This document shows, one piece after another, positions 51,185-63,902 of a DNA stretch of 64,000 nt (its first letter is position 1; each line of letters starts with the position of its first letter). The translations under genes were made by a program, and so were the position numbers. Below the pieces are notes generated by a model that was not told the origin of the DNA, did no database searches, and saw nothing but the letters and a program-made list of their open reading frames with translations. Where the stretch lies: positions 7,316,001 through 7,380,000 of the forward strand of contig CM059625.1 of assembly GCA_030435675.1 (NCBI GenBank), read 5' to 3'. Source of the stretch: Steinernema hermaphroditum (Eukaryota > Nematoda > Chromadorea > Rhabditida > Steinernematidae).

Positions 51185-53230
51185 TTCGTCCGAAGCGTCA
51201 GCTCTTCAGACAGGGAATCTGTCTATATGTCTCGATGCCCTACCTCCGAAGCGTCGAGTCCCCAACCTCGATACCCTTCGTCCGAAGCGTCAGCTCTTCA
51301 GACAGGGAATCTGTCTATATGTCTCGATGCCCTACCTCCGATGCGTCGAGTCCCCAACCTCGATACCCTTCGTCCGAAGCGTCAGCTCTTCAGACAGGGA
51401 ATCTGTCTATATGTCTCGATGCCCTACCTCCGATGCGTCGAGTCCCCAACCTCGATACCCTTCGTCCGAAGCGTCAGCTCTTCAGACAGGGAATCTGTCT
51501 ATATGTCTCGATGCCCTACCTCCGAAGCGTCGAGTCCCCAACCTCGAAACCCTTCGTCCGAAGCGTCAGCTATTCAGACAGGGAATCTGTCTATATGTCT
51601 CGATGCCCTACCTCCGATGCGTCGAGTCCCCAACCTCGATGCCCTTCGTCCGAAGCGTCAGCTCTTCAGACAGGGAATCTGTCTATATGTCTCGATGCCC
51701 TACCTCCGATGCCTCGAGTCGCCAACCTCGACACGCTTCGTCCGAAGCGTCAGCTATTCAGACAGGGAATCTGTCTATATGTCTCGATGCCCTACCTCCG
51801 ATGCGTCGAGTCGCCCAACCTCGATACCCTTCGTCCGAAGCGTCAGCTCTTCAGACAGGGAATCTGTCTATATGTCTCGATGCCCTACCTCCGATGCCTC
51901 GAGTCCCCAACCTCGACACGCTTCGTCCGAAGCGTCAGCTATTCAGACAGGGAATCTGTCTATATGTCTCGATGCCCTACCTCCGATGCGTCGAGTCCCC
52001 AACCTCGATGCCCTACCTTCGAAGCGTCGAGTCCCCAACCTCGATACCCTTCGTCCGAAGCGTCAGCTCTTCAGACAGGGAATCTGTCTATATGTCTCGA
52101 TGCCCTACCTCCGATGCGTCGAGTCCCCAACCTCGACACGCTTCGTCCGAAGCGTCAGCTATTCAGACAGGGAATCTGTCTATATGTCTCGATGCCCTAC
52201 CTCCGATGCGTCGAGTCCCCAACCTCGATACCCTTCGTCCGAAGCGTCAGCTCTTCAGACAGGGAATCTGTCTATATGTCTCGATGCCCTACCTCCGATG
52301 CGTCGAGTCCCCAACCTCGATACGCTTCGTCCGAAGCGTCAGCTCTTCAGACAGGGAATCTGTCTATATGTCTCGATGCCCTACCTCCGATGCCTCGAGT
52401 CGCCAACCTCGACACGCTTCGTCCGAAGCGTCAGCTATTCAGACAGGGAATCTGTCTATATGTCTCGATGCCCTACCTCCGATGCGTCGAGTCCCCAACC
52501 TCGATGCCCTACCTTCGAAGCGTCGAGTCCCCAACCTCGACGCCCTTCGTCCGAAGCGTCAGCTCTTCAGACAGGGAATCTGTCTATATGTCTCGATGCC
52601 CTACCTCCGATGCCTCGAGTCCCCAACCTCGATACCCTTCGTCCGAAGCGTCAGCTATTCAGACAGGGAATCTGTCTATATGTCTCGATGCCCTACCTCC
52701 GATGCGTCGAGCCCCCAACCTCGATGCCCTACCTTCGAAGCGTCGAGTCCCCAACCTCGATACCCTTCGTCCGAAGCGTCAGCTCTTCAGACAGGGAATC
52801 TGTCTATATGTCTCGATGCCCTACCTCCGATGCGTCGAGTCCCCAACCTCGATACCCTTCGTCCGAAGCGTCAGCTCTTCAGACAGGGAATCTGTCTATA
52901 TGTCTCGATGCCCTACCTCCGATGCGTCGAGTCCCCAACCTCGATGCCCTTCGTCCGAAGCGTCAGCTCTTCAGACAGGGAATCTGTCTATATGTCTCGA
53001 TGCCCTACCTCCGATGCCTCGAGTCCCCAACCTCGACACGCTTCGTCCGAAGCGTCAGCTCTTCAGACAGGGAATCTGTCTATATGTCTCGATGCCCTAC
53101 CTCCGAAGCGTCGAGTCCCCAACCTCGATACCCTTCGTCCGAAGCGTCAGCTCTTCAGACAGGGAATCTGTCTATATGTCTCGATGCCCTACCTCCGATG
53201 CGTCGAGTCGCCAACCTCGATGCCCTACCT

Positions 53231-53320
53231 CCGATCCCCCAACTCGACACGATTTCGTCCGAAGCGTCAGCTATTCAGACAGGAATCTGTCTATATCTGT
53301 CTATATGTCACCCCACTCGA
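53231..53320 (+). repeat. Scrambled unit with 10-bp duplication
   Basis: gatcccccaactcgacacg, then atttcgtccgaag, then aggaatctgtctatatctgt with ctgtctatat repeated twice, then atgtcaccccactcgatg. Several changes sit in one unit. Confidence 0.75.
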
Positions 53321-54640
53321 TGCCCTACCTCCGAAGCGTCGAGTCCCCAACCTCGATACCCTTCGTCCGAAGCGTCAGCTCTTCAGACAGGGAATCTGTC
53401 TATATGTCTCGATGCCCTACCTGCGAAGCGTCGAGTCCCCAACCTCGATACCCTTCGTCCGAAGCGTCAGCTCTTCAGACAGGGAATCTGTCTATATGTC
53501 TCGATGCCCTACCTCCGATGCGTCGAGTCCCCAACCTCGATGCCCTTCGAAGCGTCGAGTCCCAACCTCATACCCTTCGTCCGAAGCGTCAGCTCTTCAG
53601 ACAGGGAATCTGTCTATATGTCTCGATGCCCTACCTCCGATGCCTCGAGTCCCCAACCTCGATACCCTTCGTCCGAAGCGTCAGCTCTTCAGACAGGGAA
53701 TCTGTCTATATGTCTCGATGCCCTACCTCCGATGCGTCGAGTCCCCAACCTCGATGCCCTACCTTCGAAGCGTCGAGTCCCCAACCTCGACACCCTTCGT
53801 CCGAAGCGTCAGCTCTTCAGACAGGGAATCTGTCTATATGTCTCGATGCCCTACCTCCGATGCGTCGAGTCCCCAACCTCGATACCCTTCGTCCGAAGCG
53901 TCAGCTCTTCAGACAGGGAATCTGTCTATATGTCTCGATGCCCTACCTCCGATGCGTCGAGTCCCCAACCTCGATACCCTTCGTCCGAAGCGTCAGCTCT
54001 TCAGACAGGGAATCTGTCTATATGTCTCGATGCCCTACCTCCGATGCGTCGAGTCCCCAACCTCGATACCCTTCGTCCGAAGCGTCAGCTCTTCAGACAG
54101 GGAATCTGTCTATATGTCTCGATGCCCTACCTCCGATACGTCGAGTCCCCAACCTCGATACCCTTCGTCCGAAGCGTCAGCTATTCAGACAGGGAATCTG
54201 TCTATATGTCTCGATGCCCTACCTCCGATGCGTCGAGTCCCCAACCTCGATGCCCTACCTTCGAAGCGTCGAGTCCCCAACCTCGATACCCTTCGTCCGA
54301 AGCGTCAGCTCTTCAGACAGGGAATCTGTCTATATGTCTCGATGCCCTACCTCCGAAGCGTCGAGTCCCCAACCTCGATACCCTTCGTCCGAAGCGTCAG
54401 CTCTTCAGACAGGGAATCTGTCTATATGTCTCGATGCCCTACCTCCGATGCGTCGAGTCCCCAACCTCGATACCCTTCGTCCGAAGCGTCAGCTCTTCAG
54501 ACAGGGAATCTGTCTATATGTCTCGATGCCCTACCTCCGATGCGTCGAGTCCCCAACCTCGATACCCTTCGTCCGAAGCGTCAGCTCTTCAGACAGGGAA
54601 TCTGTCTATATGTCTCGATGCCCTACCTCCGATGCCTCGA

Positions 54641-54678
54641 GTCGCCCACCTAACCTCGATCCCCACCTCGACCCTTCG
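54641..54678 (+). repeat. Irregular boundary with stop
   Basis: gtcgcccacctaacctcgat is followed by ccccacctcgacccttcg. The boundary words occur twice in shortened form, and a taa closes one frame. Confidence 0.75.
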
Positions 54679-55163
54679 TCCGAAGCGTCAGCTATTCAGA
54701 CAGGGAATCTGTCTATATGTCTCGATGCCCTACCTCCGATACGTCGAGCCCCCAACCTCGATGCCCTACCTTCGAAGCGTCGAGTCCCCAACCTCGATAC
54801 CCTTCGTCCGAAGCGTCAGCTCTTCAGACAGGGAATCTGTCTATATGTCTCGATGCCCTACCTCCGATGCGTCGAGTCCCCAACCTCGATACCCTTCGTC
54901 CGAAGCGTCAGCTCTTCAGACAGGGAATCTGTCTATATGTCTCGATGCCCTACCTCCGATGCGTCGAGTCCCCAACCTCGATACCCTTCGTCCGAAGCGT
55001 CAGCTCTTCAGACAGGGAATCTGTCTATATGTCTCGATGCCCTACCTCCGATGCGTCGAGTCCCCAACCTCGACACGCTTCGTCCGAAGCGTCAGCTATT
55101 CAGACAGGAAATCTGTCTATATGTCTCGATGCCCTACCTCCGATGCGTCGAGTCCCCAACCTC

Positions 55164-55184
55164 GATTTCGCCTTCTCCGAAGCG
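55164..55184 (+). repeat. gatttcgccttctccgaag junction, copy 3
   Basis: This is a relative of the junctions at 10740 and 17940 with small changes in the c/t run. The distance is 37-44 kb. Confidence 0.65.
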
Positions 55185-56208
55185 TCAGCTCTTCAGACAG
55201 GGAATCTGTCTATATGTCTCGATGCCCTACCTCCGATGCCTCGAGCGTCGAGTCCCCAACCTCGATACCCTTCGTCCGAAGCGTCAGCTCTTCAGACAGG
55301 GAATCTGTCTATATGTCTCGATGCCCTACCTCCGATGCGTCGAGTCCCCAACCTCGATACCCTTCGTCCGAAGCGTCAGCTATTCAGACAGGGAATCTGT
55401 CTATATGTCTCGATGCCCTACCTCCGATGCGTCGAGCCCCCAACCTCGATGCCCTACCTTCGAAGCGTCGAGTCCCCAACCTCGATACCCTTCGTCCGAA
55501 GCGTCAGCTCTTCAGACAGGGAATCTGTCTATATGTCTCGATGCCCTACCTCCGATGCCTCGAGTCGCCAACCTCGATACCCTTCGTCCGAAGCGTCAGC
55601 TCTTCAGACAGGGAATCTGTCTATATGTCTCGATGCCCTACCTTCGAAGCGTCGAGTCCCCAACCTCGACACGCTTCGTCCGAAGCGTCAGCTCTTCAGA
55701 CAGGGAATCTGTCTATATGTCTCGATGCCCTACCTCCGATGCCTCGAGTCCCCAACCTCGATACCCTTCGTCCGAAGCGTCAGCTCTTCAGACAGGGAAT
55801 CTGTCTATATGTCTCGATGCCCTACCTCCGATGCGTCGAGTCGCCAACCTCGATGCCCTACCTTCGAAGCGTCGAGTCCCCAACCTCGATACCCTTCGTC
55901 CGAAGCGTCAGCTCTTCAGACAGGGAATCTGTCTATATGTCTCGATGCCCTACCTCCGAAGCGTCGAGTCCCCAACCTCGATACCCTTCGTCCGAAGCGT
56001 CAGCTCTTCAGACAGGGAATCTGTCTATATGTCTCGATGCCCTACCTCCGATGCGTCGAGCCCCCAACCTCGATGCCCTACCTTCGAAGCGTCGAGTCCC
56101 CAACCTCGATACCCTTCGTCCGAAGCGTCAGCTCTTCAGACAGGGAATCTGTCTATATGTCTCGATGCCCTACCTCCGATGCGTCGAGTCCCCAACCTCG
56201 ATACCCTT

Positions 56209-56262
56209 CGTCCGAAGCGTCGAGCTCCCCAGACAGGGATCCTTCGTCCGAAGCGTCAGCTC
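56209..56262 (+). repeat. ctccccagacaggg junction, copy 2
   Basis: It matches 31161-31191 for 31 bases, then drops one a (agggatcc against agggaatcc) and returns to a normal A region. Confidence 0.8.
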
Positions 56263-57490
56263 TTCAGACAGGGAATCTGTCTATATGTCTCGATGCCCTA
56301 CCTCCGATGCGTCGAGTCGCCAACCTCGATACCCTTCGTCCGAAGCGTCAGCTCTTCAGACAGGGAATCTGTCTATATGTCTCGATGCCCTACCTCCGAT
56401 GCGTCGAGTCCCCAACCTCGATGCCCTACCTTCGAAGCGTCGAGTCCCCAACCTCGATACCCTTCGTCCGAAGCGTCAGCTCTTCAGACAGGGAATCTGT
56501 CTATATGTCTCGATGCCCTACCTCCGATGCGTCGAGTCCCCAACCTCGATACCCTTCGTCCGAAGCGTCAGCTCTTCAGACAGGGAATCTGTCTATATGT
56601 CTCGATGCCCTACCTCCGAAGCGTCGAGTCCCCAACCTCGATGCCCTTCGTCCGAAGCGTCAGCTCTTCAGACAGGGAATCTGTCTATATGTCTCGATGC
56701 CCTACCTCCGAAGCGTCGAGTCCCCAACCTCGATACCCTTCGTCCGAAGCGTCAGCTCTTCAGACAGGGAATCTGTCTATATGTCTCGATGCCCTACCTC
56801 CGATGCGTCGAGTCCCCAACCTCGATACCCTTCGTCCGAAGCGTCAGCTATTCAGACAGGGAATCTGTCTATATGTCTCGATGCCCTACCTCCGATGCGT
56901 CGAGCCCCCAACCTCGATGCCCTACCTTCGAAGCGTCGAGTCCCCAACCTCGATACCCTTCGTCCGAAGCGTCAGCTCTTCAGACAGGGAATCTGTCTAT
57001 ATGTCTCGATGCCCTACCTCCGATGCCTCGAGTCCCCAACCTCGACACCCTTCGTCCGAAGCGTCAGCTATTCAGACAGGGAATCTGTCTATATGTCTCG
57101 ATGCCCTACCTCCGATGCGTCGAGCCCCCAACCTCGATGCCCTACCTTCGAAGCGTCGAGTCCCCAACCTCGATACCCTTCGTCCGAAGCGTCAGCTCTT
57201 CAGACAGGGAATCTGTCTATATGTCTCGATGCCCTACCTCCGAAGCGTCGAGTCCCCAACCTCGATACCCTTCGTCCGAAGCGTCAGCTCTTCAGACAGG
57301 GAATCTGTCTATATGTCTCGATGCCCTACCTTCGAAGCGTCGAGTCCCCAACCTCGACACGCTTCGTCCGAAGCGTCAGCTCTTCAGACAGGGAATCTGT
57401 CTATATGTCTCGATGCCCTACCTCCGATGCCTCGAGTCGCCAACCTCGATACCCTTCGTCCGAAGCGTCAGCTCTTCAGACAGGGAATCT

Positions 57491-57510
57491 GTCTATATGT
57501 CTATGTCTCG
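57491..57510 (+). repeat. 6-bp duplication at hairpin exit
   Basis: ctatatgtctatgtctcg carries atgtct twice. It is a simple slippage product. Confidence 0.8.
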
Positions 57511-58270
57511 ATGCCCTACCTTCGAAGCGTCGAGTCCCCAACCTCGATACCCTTCGTCCGAAGCGTCAGCTCTTCAGACAGGGAATCTGTCTATATGTCT
57601 CGATGCCCTACCTCCGATGCGTCGAGCCCCCAACCTCGATGCCCTACCTTCGAAGCGTCGAGTCCCCAACCTCGATACCCTTCGTCCGAAGCGTCAGCTC
57701 TTCAGACAGGGAATCTGTCTATATGTCTCGATGCCCTACCTCCGAAGCGTCGAGTCCCCAACCTCGATACCCTTCGTCCGAAGCGTCAGCTCTTCAGACA
57801 GGGAATCTGTCTATATGTCTCGATGCCCTACCTCCGAAGCGTCGAGTCCCCAACCTCGATGCCCTTCGTCCGAAGCGTCAGCTCTTCAGACAGGGAATCT
57901 GTCTATATGTCTCGATGCCCTACCTCCGAAGCGTCGAGTCCCCAACCTCGATACCCTTCGTCCGAAGCGTCAGCTCTTCAGACAGGGAATCTGTCTATAT
58001 GTCTCGATGCCCTACCTCCGAAGCGTCGAGTCCCCAACCTCGATACCCTTCGTCCGAAGCGTCAGCTCTTCAGACAGGGAATCTGTCTATATGTCTCGAT
58101 GCCCTACCTCCGATGCGTCGAGCCCCCAACCTCGATGCCCTACCTTCGAAGCGTCGAGTCCCCAACCTCGATACCCTTCGTCCGAAGCGTCAGCTCTTCA
58201 GACAGGGAATCTGTCTATATGTCTCGATGCCCTACCTCCGATGCGTCGAGTCCCCAACCTCGATGCCCTA

Positions 58271-58322
58271 CGTCCGAAGCGTCGAGCTCTTCAACCTCGA
58301 TACCCTCGTCTCGAAGCTCAGC
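58271..58322 (+). repeat. Scrambled unit
   Basis: cgtccgaagcgtcgagctct is followed by tcaacctcgataccctcg, then tctcgaagctcagc. It shares its first part with the junctions at 31161 and 58691. Confidence 0.7.
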
Positions 58323-58690
58323 TATTCAGACAGGGAATCTGTCTATATGTCTCGATGCCCTACCTCCGAAGCGTCGAGTCCCCAACCTCGATACCCTTCG
58401 TCCGAAGCGTCAGCTATTCAGACAGGGAATCTGTCTATATGTCTCGATGCCCTACCTCCGATGCGTCGAGCCCTCAACCTCGAGTCCCCAACCTCGACAC
58501 CCTTCGTCCGAAGCGTCAGCTCTTCAGACAGGGAATCTGTCTATATGTCTCGATGCCCTACCTCCGAAGCGTCGAGTCCCCAACCTCGATCACCCTTCGT
58601 CCGAAGCGTCAGCTATTCAGACAGGGAATCTGTCTATATGTCTCGATGCCCTACCTCCGAAGCGTCGAGTCCCCAACCTCGATGCCCTAC

Positions 58691-58724
58691 GTCCGAAGCG
58701 TCGAGTCCCCCCGACTCTCCACTC
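58691..58724 (+). repeat. Scrambled unit
   Basis: gtccgaagcgtcgagtcccc leads into ccgactctccactcttcag. The unit start is fused to the hairpin without an A region. Confidence 0.7.
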
Positions 58725-60540
58725 TTCAGACAGGGAATCTGTCTATATGTCTCGATGCCCTACCTCCGAAGCGCCTCGAGTCCCCAACCTCGATACCCTT
58801 CGTCCGAAGCGTCAGCTCTTCAGACAGGGAATCTGTCTATATGTCTCGATGCCCTACCTCCGAAGCGTCGAGTCCCCAACCTCGATACCCTTCGTCCGAA
58901 GCGTCAGCTCTTCAGACAGGGAATCTGTCTATATGTCTCGATGCCCTACCTCCGAAGCGTCGAGTCCCCAACCTCGATACCCTTCGTCCGAAGCGTCAGC
59001 TCATTCAGACAGGGAATCTGTCTATATGTCTCGATGCCCTACCTCCGATGCGTCGAGCCCCCAACCTCGATGCCCTACCTTCGAAGCGTCGAGTCCCCAA
59101 CCTCGATACCCTTCGTCCGAAGCGTCAGCTCTTCAGACAGGGAATCTGTCTATATGTCTCGATGCCCTACCTCCGATGCGTCGAGTCCCCAACCTCGATA
59201 CCCTTCGTCCGAAGCGTCAGCTCTTCAGACAGGGAATCTGTCTATATGTCTCGATGCCCTACCTCCGAAGCGTCGAGTCCCCAACCTCGATACCCTTCGT
59301 CCGAAGCGTCAGCTATTCAGACAGGGAATCTGTCTATATGTCTCGATGCCCTACCTCCGATGCGTCGAGCCCCACTCCCCAACCTCGATGCCCTTCCTCC
59401 GAAGCGTCGAGTCCCCAACCTCGATACCCTTCGTCCGAAGCGTCAGCTCTTCAGACAGGGAATCTGTCTATATGTCTCGATGCCCTACCTCCGATGCCTC
59501 GAGTCCCCAACCTCGATACCCTTCGTCCGAAGCGTCAGCTCTTCAGACAGGGAATCTGTCTATATGTCTCGATGCCCTACCTCCGATGCGTCGAGTCCCC
59601 AACCTCGATACCCTTCGTCCGAAGCGTCAGCTCTTCAGACAGGGAATCTGTCTATATGTCTCGATGCCCTACCTCCTATGCCTCGAGTCGCCAACCTCGA
59701 CCTACCCTTCGTCCGAAGCGTCAGCTCTTCAGACAGGGAATCTGTCTATATGTCTCGATGCCCTACCTTCGAAGCGTCGAGTCCCCAACCTCGATACCCT
59801 TCGTCCGAAGCGTCAGCTCTTCAGACAGGGAATCTGTCTATATGTCTCGATGCCCTACCTCCGATTCGTCGAGTCCCCAACCTCGATACCCTTCGTCCGA
59901 AGCGTCAGCTCTTCAGACAGGGAATCTGTCTATATGTCTCGATGCCCTACCTCCGAAGCGTCGAGTCCCCAACCTCGATACCCTTCGTCCGAAGCGTCAG
60001 CTCTTCAGACAGGGAATCTGTCTATATGTCTCGATGCCCTACCTCCGAAGCGTCGAGTCCCCAACCTCGATACCCTTCGTCCGAAGCGTCAGCTCTTCAG
60101 ACAGGGAATCTGTCTATATGTCTCGATGCCCTACCTCCGAAGCGTCGAGTCCCCAACCTCGATACCCTTCGTCCGAAGCGTCAGCTATTCAGACAGGGAA
60201 TCTGTCTATATGTCTCGATGCCCTACCTCCGATGCGTCGAGTCCCCAACCTCGATGCCCTACCTTCGAAGCGTCGAGTCCCCAACCTCGATACCCTTCGT
60301 CCGAAGCGTCAGCTCTTCAGACAGGGAATCTGTCTATATGTCTCGATGCCCTACCTACGAAGCGTCGAGTCCCCAACCTCGATACCCTTCGTCCGAAGCG
60401 TCAGCTCTTCAGACAGGGAATCTGTCTATATGTCTCGATGCCCTACCTCCGAAGCGTCGAGTCCCCAACCTCGATACCCTTCGTCCGAAGCGTCAGCTCT
60501 TCAGACAGGGAATCTGTCTATATGTCTCGATGCCCTACCT

Positions 60541-60575
60541 CCGATGCGTCGAGCCTCAGCCTCTTAATCGTCGAG
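60541..60575 (+). repeat. Irregular boundary with stop
   Basis: gcgtcgagcctcagcctctt is followed by aatcgtcgagtcc. A taa at 60565-60567 closes one frame. Confidence 0.7.
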
Positions 60576-62365
60576 TCCCCAACCTCGACACCCTTCGTCC
60601 GAAGCGTCAGCTCTTCAGACAGGGAATCTGTCTATATGTCTCGATGCCCTACCTCCGATGCGTCGAGTCCCCAACCTCGATCGACCCTTCGTCCGAAGCG
60701 TCAGCTCTTCAGACAGGGAATCTGTCTATATGTCTCGATGCCCTACCTCCGATGCGTCGAGTCCCCAACCTCGATGCACTCTTCGTCCGAAGCGTCAGCT
60801 CATTCAGACAGGGAATCTGTCTATATGTCTCGATGCCCTACCTCCGAAGCGTCGAGTCCCCAACCTCGATACCCTTCGTCCGAAGCGTCAGCTCTTCAGA
60901 CAGGGAATCTGTCTATATGTCTCGATGCCCTTCCTCCGAAGAGTCGAGCCCCCAACCTCGATACCCTTCGTCCGAAGCGTCAGCTATTCAGACAGGGAAT
61001 CTGTCTATATGTCTCGATGCCCTACCTCCGATACGTCGAGTCCCCAACCTCGATGCCCTTCGTCCGAAGCGTCAGCTCTTCAGACAGGGAATCTTGTCTA
61101 TATGTCTCGATGCCCTACCTTCGAAGCGTCGAGTCCCCAACCTCGATACCCTTCGTCCGAAGCGTCAGCTCTTCAGACAGGGAATCTGTCTATATGTCTC
61201 GATGCCCTACCTCCGATGCGTCGAGTCCCCAACCTCGATACCCTTCGTCCGAAGCGTCAGCTCATTCAGACAGGGAATCTGTCTATATGTCTCGATGCCC
61301 TACCTCCGAAGCGTCGAGTCCCCAACCTCGACGTCGACCTTCGTCCGAAGCGTCAGCTCTTCAGACAGGGAATCTGTCTATATGTCTCGATGCCCTACCT
61401 CCGATGCGTCGAGTCCCCAACCTCGATCACCCTTCGTCCGAAGCGTCAGCTCTTCAGACAGGGAATCTGTCTATATGTCTCGATGCCCTACCTCCGATGC
61501 GTCGAGTCCCCAACCTCGACACGATTCGTCCGAAGCGTCAGCTCTTCAGACAGGGAATCTGTCTATATGTCTCGATGCCCTACCTCCGAAGCGTCGAGTC
61601 CCCAACCTCGATGCCCTTCGTCCGAAGCGTCAGCTCTTCAGACAGGGAATCTGTCTATATGTCTCGATGCCCTACCTCCGAAGCGTCGAGTCCCCAACCT
61701 CGATACCCTTCGTCCGAAGCGTCAGCTCTTCAGACAGGGAATCTGTCTATATGTCTCGATGCCCTACCTCCGATGCCTCGAGTCCCCAACCTCGATGCCC
61801 TACCTTCGAAGCGTCGAGTCCCCAACCTCGATACCCTTCGTCCGAAGCGTCAGCTCTTCAGACAGGGAATCTGTCTATATGTCTCGATGCCCTACCTCCG
61901 AAGCGTCGAGTCCCCAACCTCGATGCCCTACCTTCGAAGGTCAGTCGCCCAACCTCGATACGCTTCGTCCGAAGCGTCAGCTCTTCAGACAGGGAATCTG
62001 TCTATATGTCTCGATGCCCTACCTCCGAAGCGTCGAGTCCCCAACCTCGATACCCTTCGTCCGAAGCGTCAGCTCTTCAGACAGGGAATCTGTCTATATG
62101 TCTCGATGCCCTACCTCCGATGCCTCGAGTCGCCAACCTCGATACCCTTCGTCCGAAGCGTCAGCTCTTCAGACAGGGAATCTGTCTATATGTCTCGATG
62201 CCCTACCTCCGATGCGTCGAGTCCCCAACCTCGATACCCTTCGTCCGAAGCGTCAGCTCTTCAGACAGGGAATCTGTCTATATGTCTCGATGCCCTACCT
62301 CCGAAGCGTCGAGTCCCCAACCTCGATACCCTTCGTCCGAAGCGTCAGCTCTTCAGACAGGGAAT

Positions 62366-62390
62366 CTGTCCGAGCCCTTCGAAGGGAATC
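62366..62390 (+). repeat. Partial hairpin duplication with a 12-bp perfect palindrome
   Basis: After ggaatctgtc the sequence reads cgagcccttcgaagggaatc and then continues as a normal hairpin exit. cccttcgaaggg (62375-62386) is a perfect palindrome not found in normal units. ggaatctgtc occurs on both sides. Confidence 0.75.
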
Positions 62391-63125
62391 TGTCTATATG
62401 TCTCGATGCCCTACCTCCGAAGCGTCGAGTCCCCAACCTCGACACCCTTCGTCCGAAGCGTCAGCTCTTCAGACAGGGAATCTGTCTATATGTCTCGATG
62501 CCCTACCTCCGAAGCGTCGAGTCCCCAACCTCGATACCCTTCGTCCGAAGCGTCAGCTCTTCAGACAGGGAATCTGTCTATATGTCTCGATGCCCTACCT
62601 CCGATGCGTCGAGTCCCCAACCTCGATACCCTTCGTCCGAAGCGTCAGCTCTTCAGACAGGGAATCTGTCTATATGTCTCGATGCCCTACCTCCGAAGCG
62701 TCGAGTCCCCAACCTCGATACCCTTCGTCCGAAGCGTCAGCTCTTCAGACAGGGAATCTGTCTATATGTCTCGATGCCCTACCTCCGATGCCTCGAGTCG
62801 CCAACCTCGATACCCTTCGTCCGAAGCGTCAGCTATTCAGACAGGGAATCTGTCTATATGTCTCGATGCCCTACCTCCGATGCGTCGAGTCCCCAACCTC
62901 GATGCCCTACCTTCGAAGCGTCGAGTCCCCAACCTCGATACCCTTCGTCCGAAGCGTCAGCTCTTCAGACAGGGAATCTGTCTATATGTCTCGATGCCCT
63001 ACCTCCGATACGTCGAGTCCCCAACCTCGATACGCTTCGTCCGAAGCGTCAGCTATTCAGACAGGGAATCTGTCTATATGTCTCGATGCCCTACCTCCGA
63101 AGCGTCGAGTCCCCAACCTCGATGC

Positions 63126-63178
63126 CCTAACCTTCGAAGCTGTCGATATGTCTCGATGCCCAACCTCCGATGCGTCAA
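63126..63178 (+). repeat. Collapsed unit
   Basis: A short unit with taacc in place of tacc jumps from cttcgaagc to tgtcgatatgtctcg, skipping A and the hairpin. The following B reads gcccaacctccgatgcgtc and the boundary gtcaagtcccc. The taa at 63128-63130 is the last + strand stop I noted in the window. Confidence 0.75.
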
Positions 63179-63902
63179 GTCCCCAACCTCGACACCCTTC
63201 GTCCGAAGCGTCAGCTATTCAGACAGGGAATCTGTCTATATGTCTCGATGCCCTACCTCCGATGCGTCGAGTCCCCAACCTCGATGCCCTACCTTCGAAG
63301 CGTCGAGTCCCCAACCTCGATACCCTTCGTCCGAAGCGTCAGCTCTTCAGACAGGGAATCTGTCTATATGTCTCGATGCCCTACCTCCGAAGCGTCGAGT
63401 CCCCAACCTCGATACCCTTCGTCCGAAGCGTCAGCTCTTCAGACAGGGAATCTGTCTATATGTCTCGATGCCCTACCTCCGAAGCGTCGAGTCCCCAACC
63501 TCGATACGCTTCGTCCGAAGCGTCAGCTATTCAGACAGGGAATCTGTCTATATGTCTCGATGCCCTACCTCCGATGCGTCGAGTCGCCAACCTCGATGCC
63601 CTACCTTCGAAGCGTCGAGTCCCCAACCTCGATACCCTTCGTCCGAAGCGTCAGCTCTTCAGACAGGGAATCTGTCTATATGTCTCGATGCCCTACCTCC
63701 GATGCGTCGAGTCCCCAACCTCGATACCCTTCGTCCGAAGCGTCAGCTCTTCAGACAGGGAATCTGTCTATATGTCTCGATGCCCTACCTCCGATGCGTC
63801 GAGTCCCCAACCTCGATACCCTTCACGCTTCGTCCGAAGCGTCAGCTCTTCAGACAGGGAATCTGTCTATATGTCTCGATGCCCTACCTCCGAAGCGTCG
63901 AG

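Noticed and set aside
35709..54653. A 6,314-codon forward open frame, and similar ones covering the window, as giant repeat proteins (silk-, mucin- or surface-antigen-like)
   Set aside because: All three forward frames are open at once and encode the same 92-residue cycle in different phases. Indels that are not multiples of 3 occur throughout without effect, there is no codon-position pattern of change, and no flanking signal peptide, unique domain or promoter is visible. The open frames follow from the stop-free 92-bp unit.
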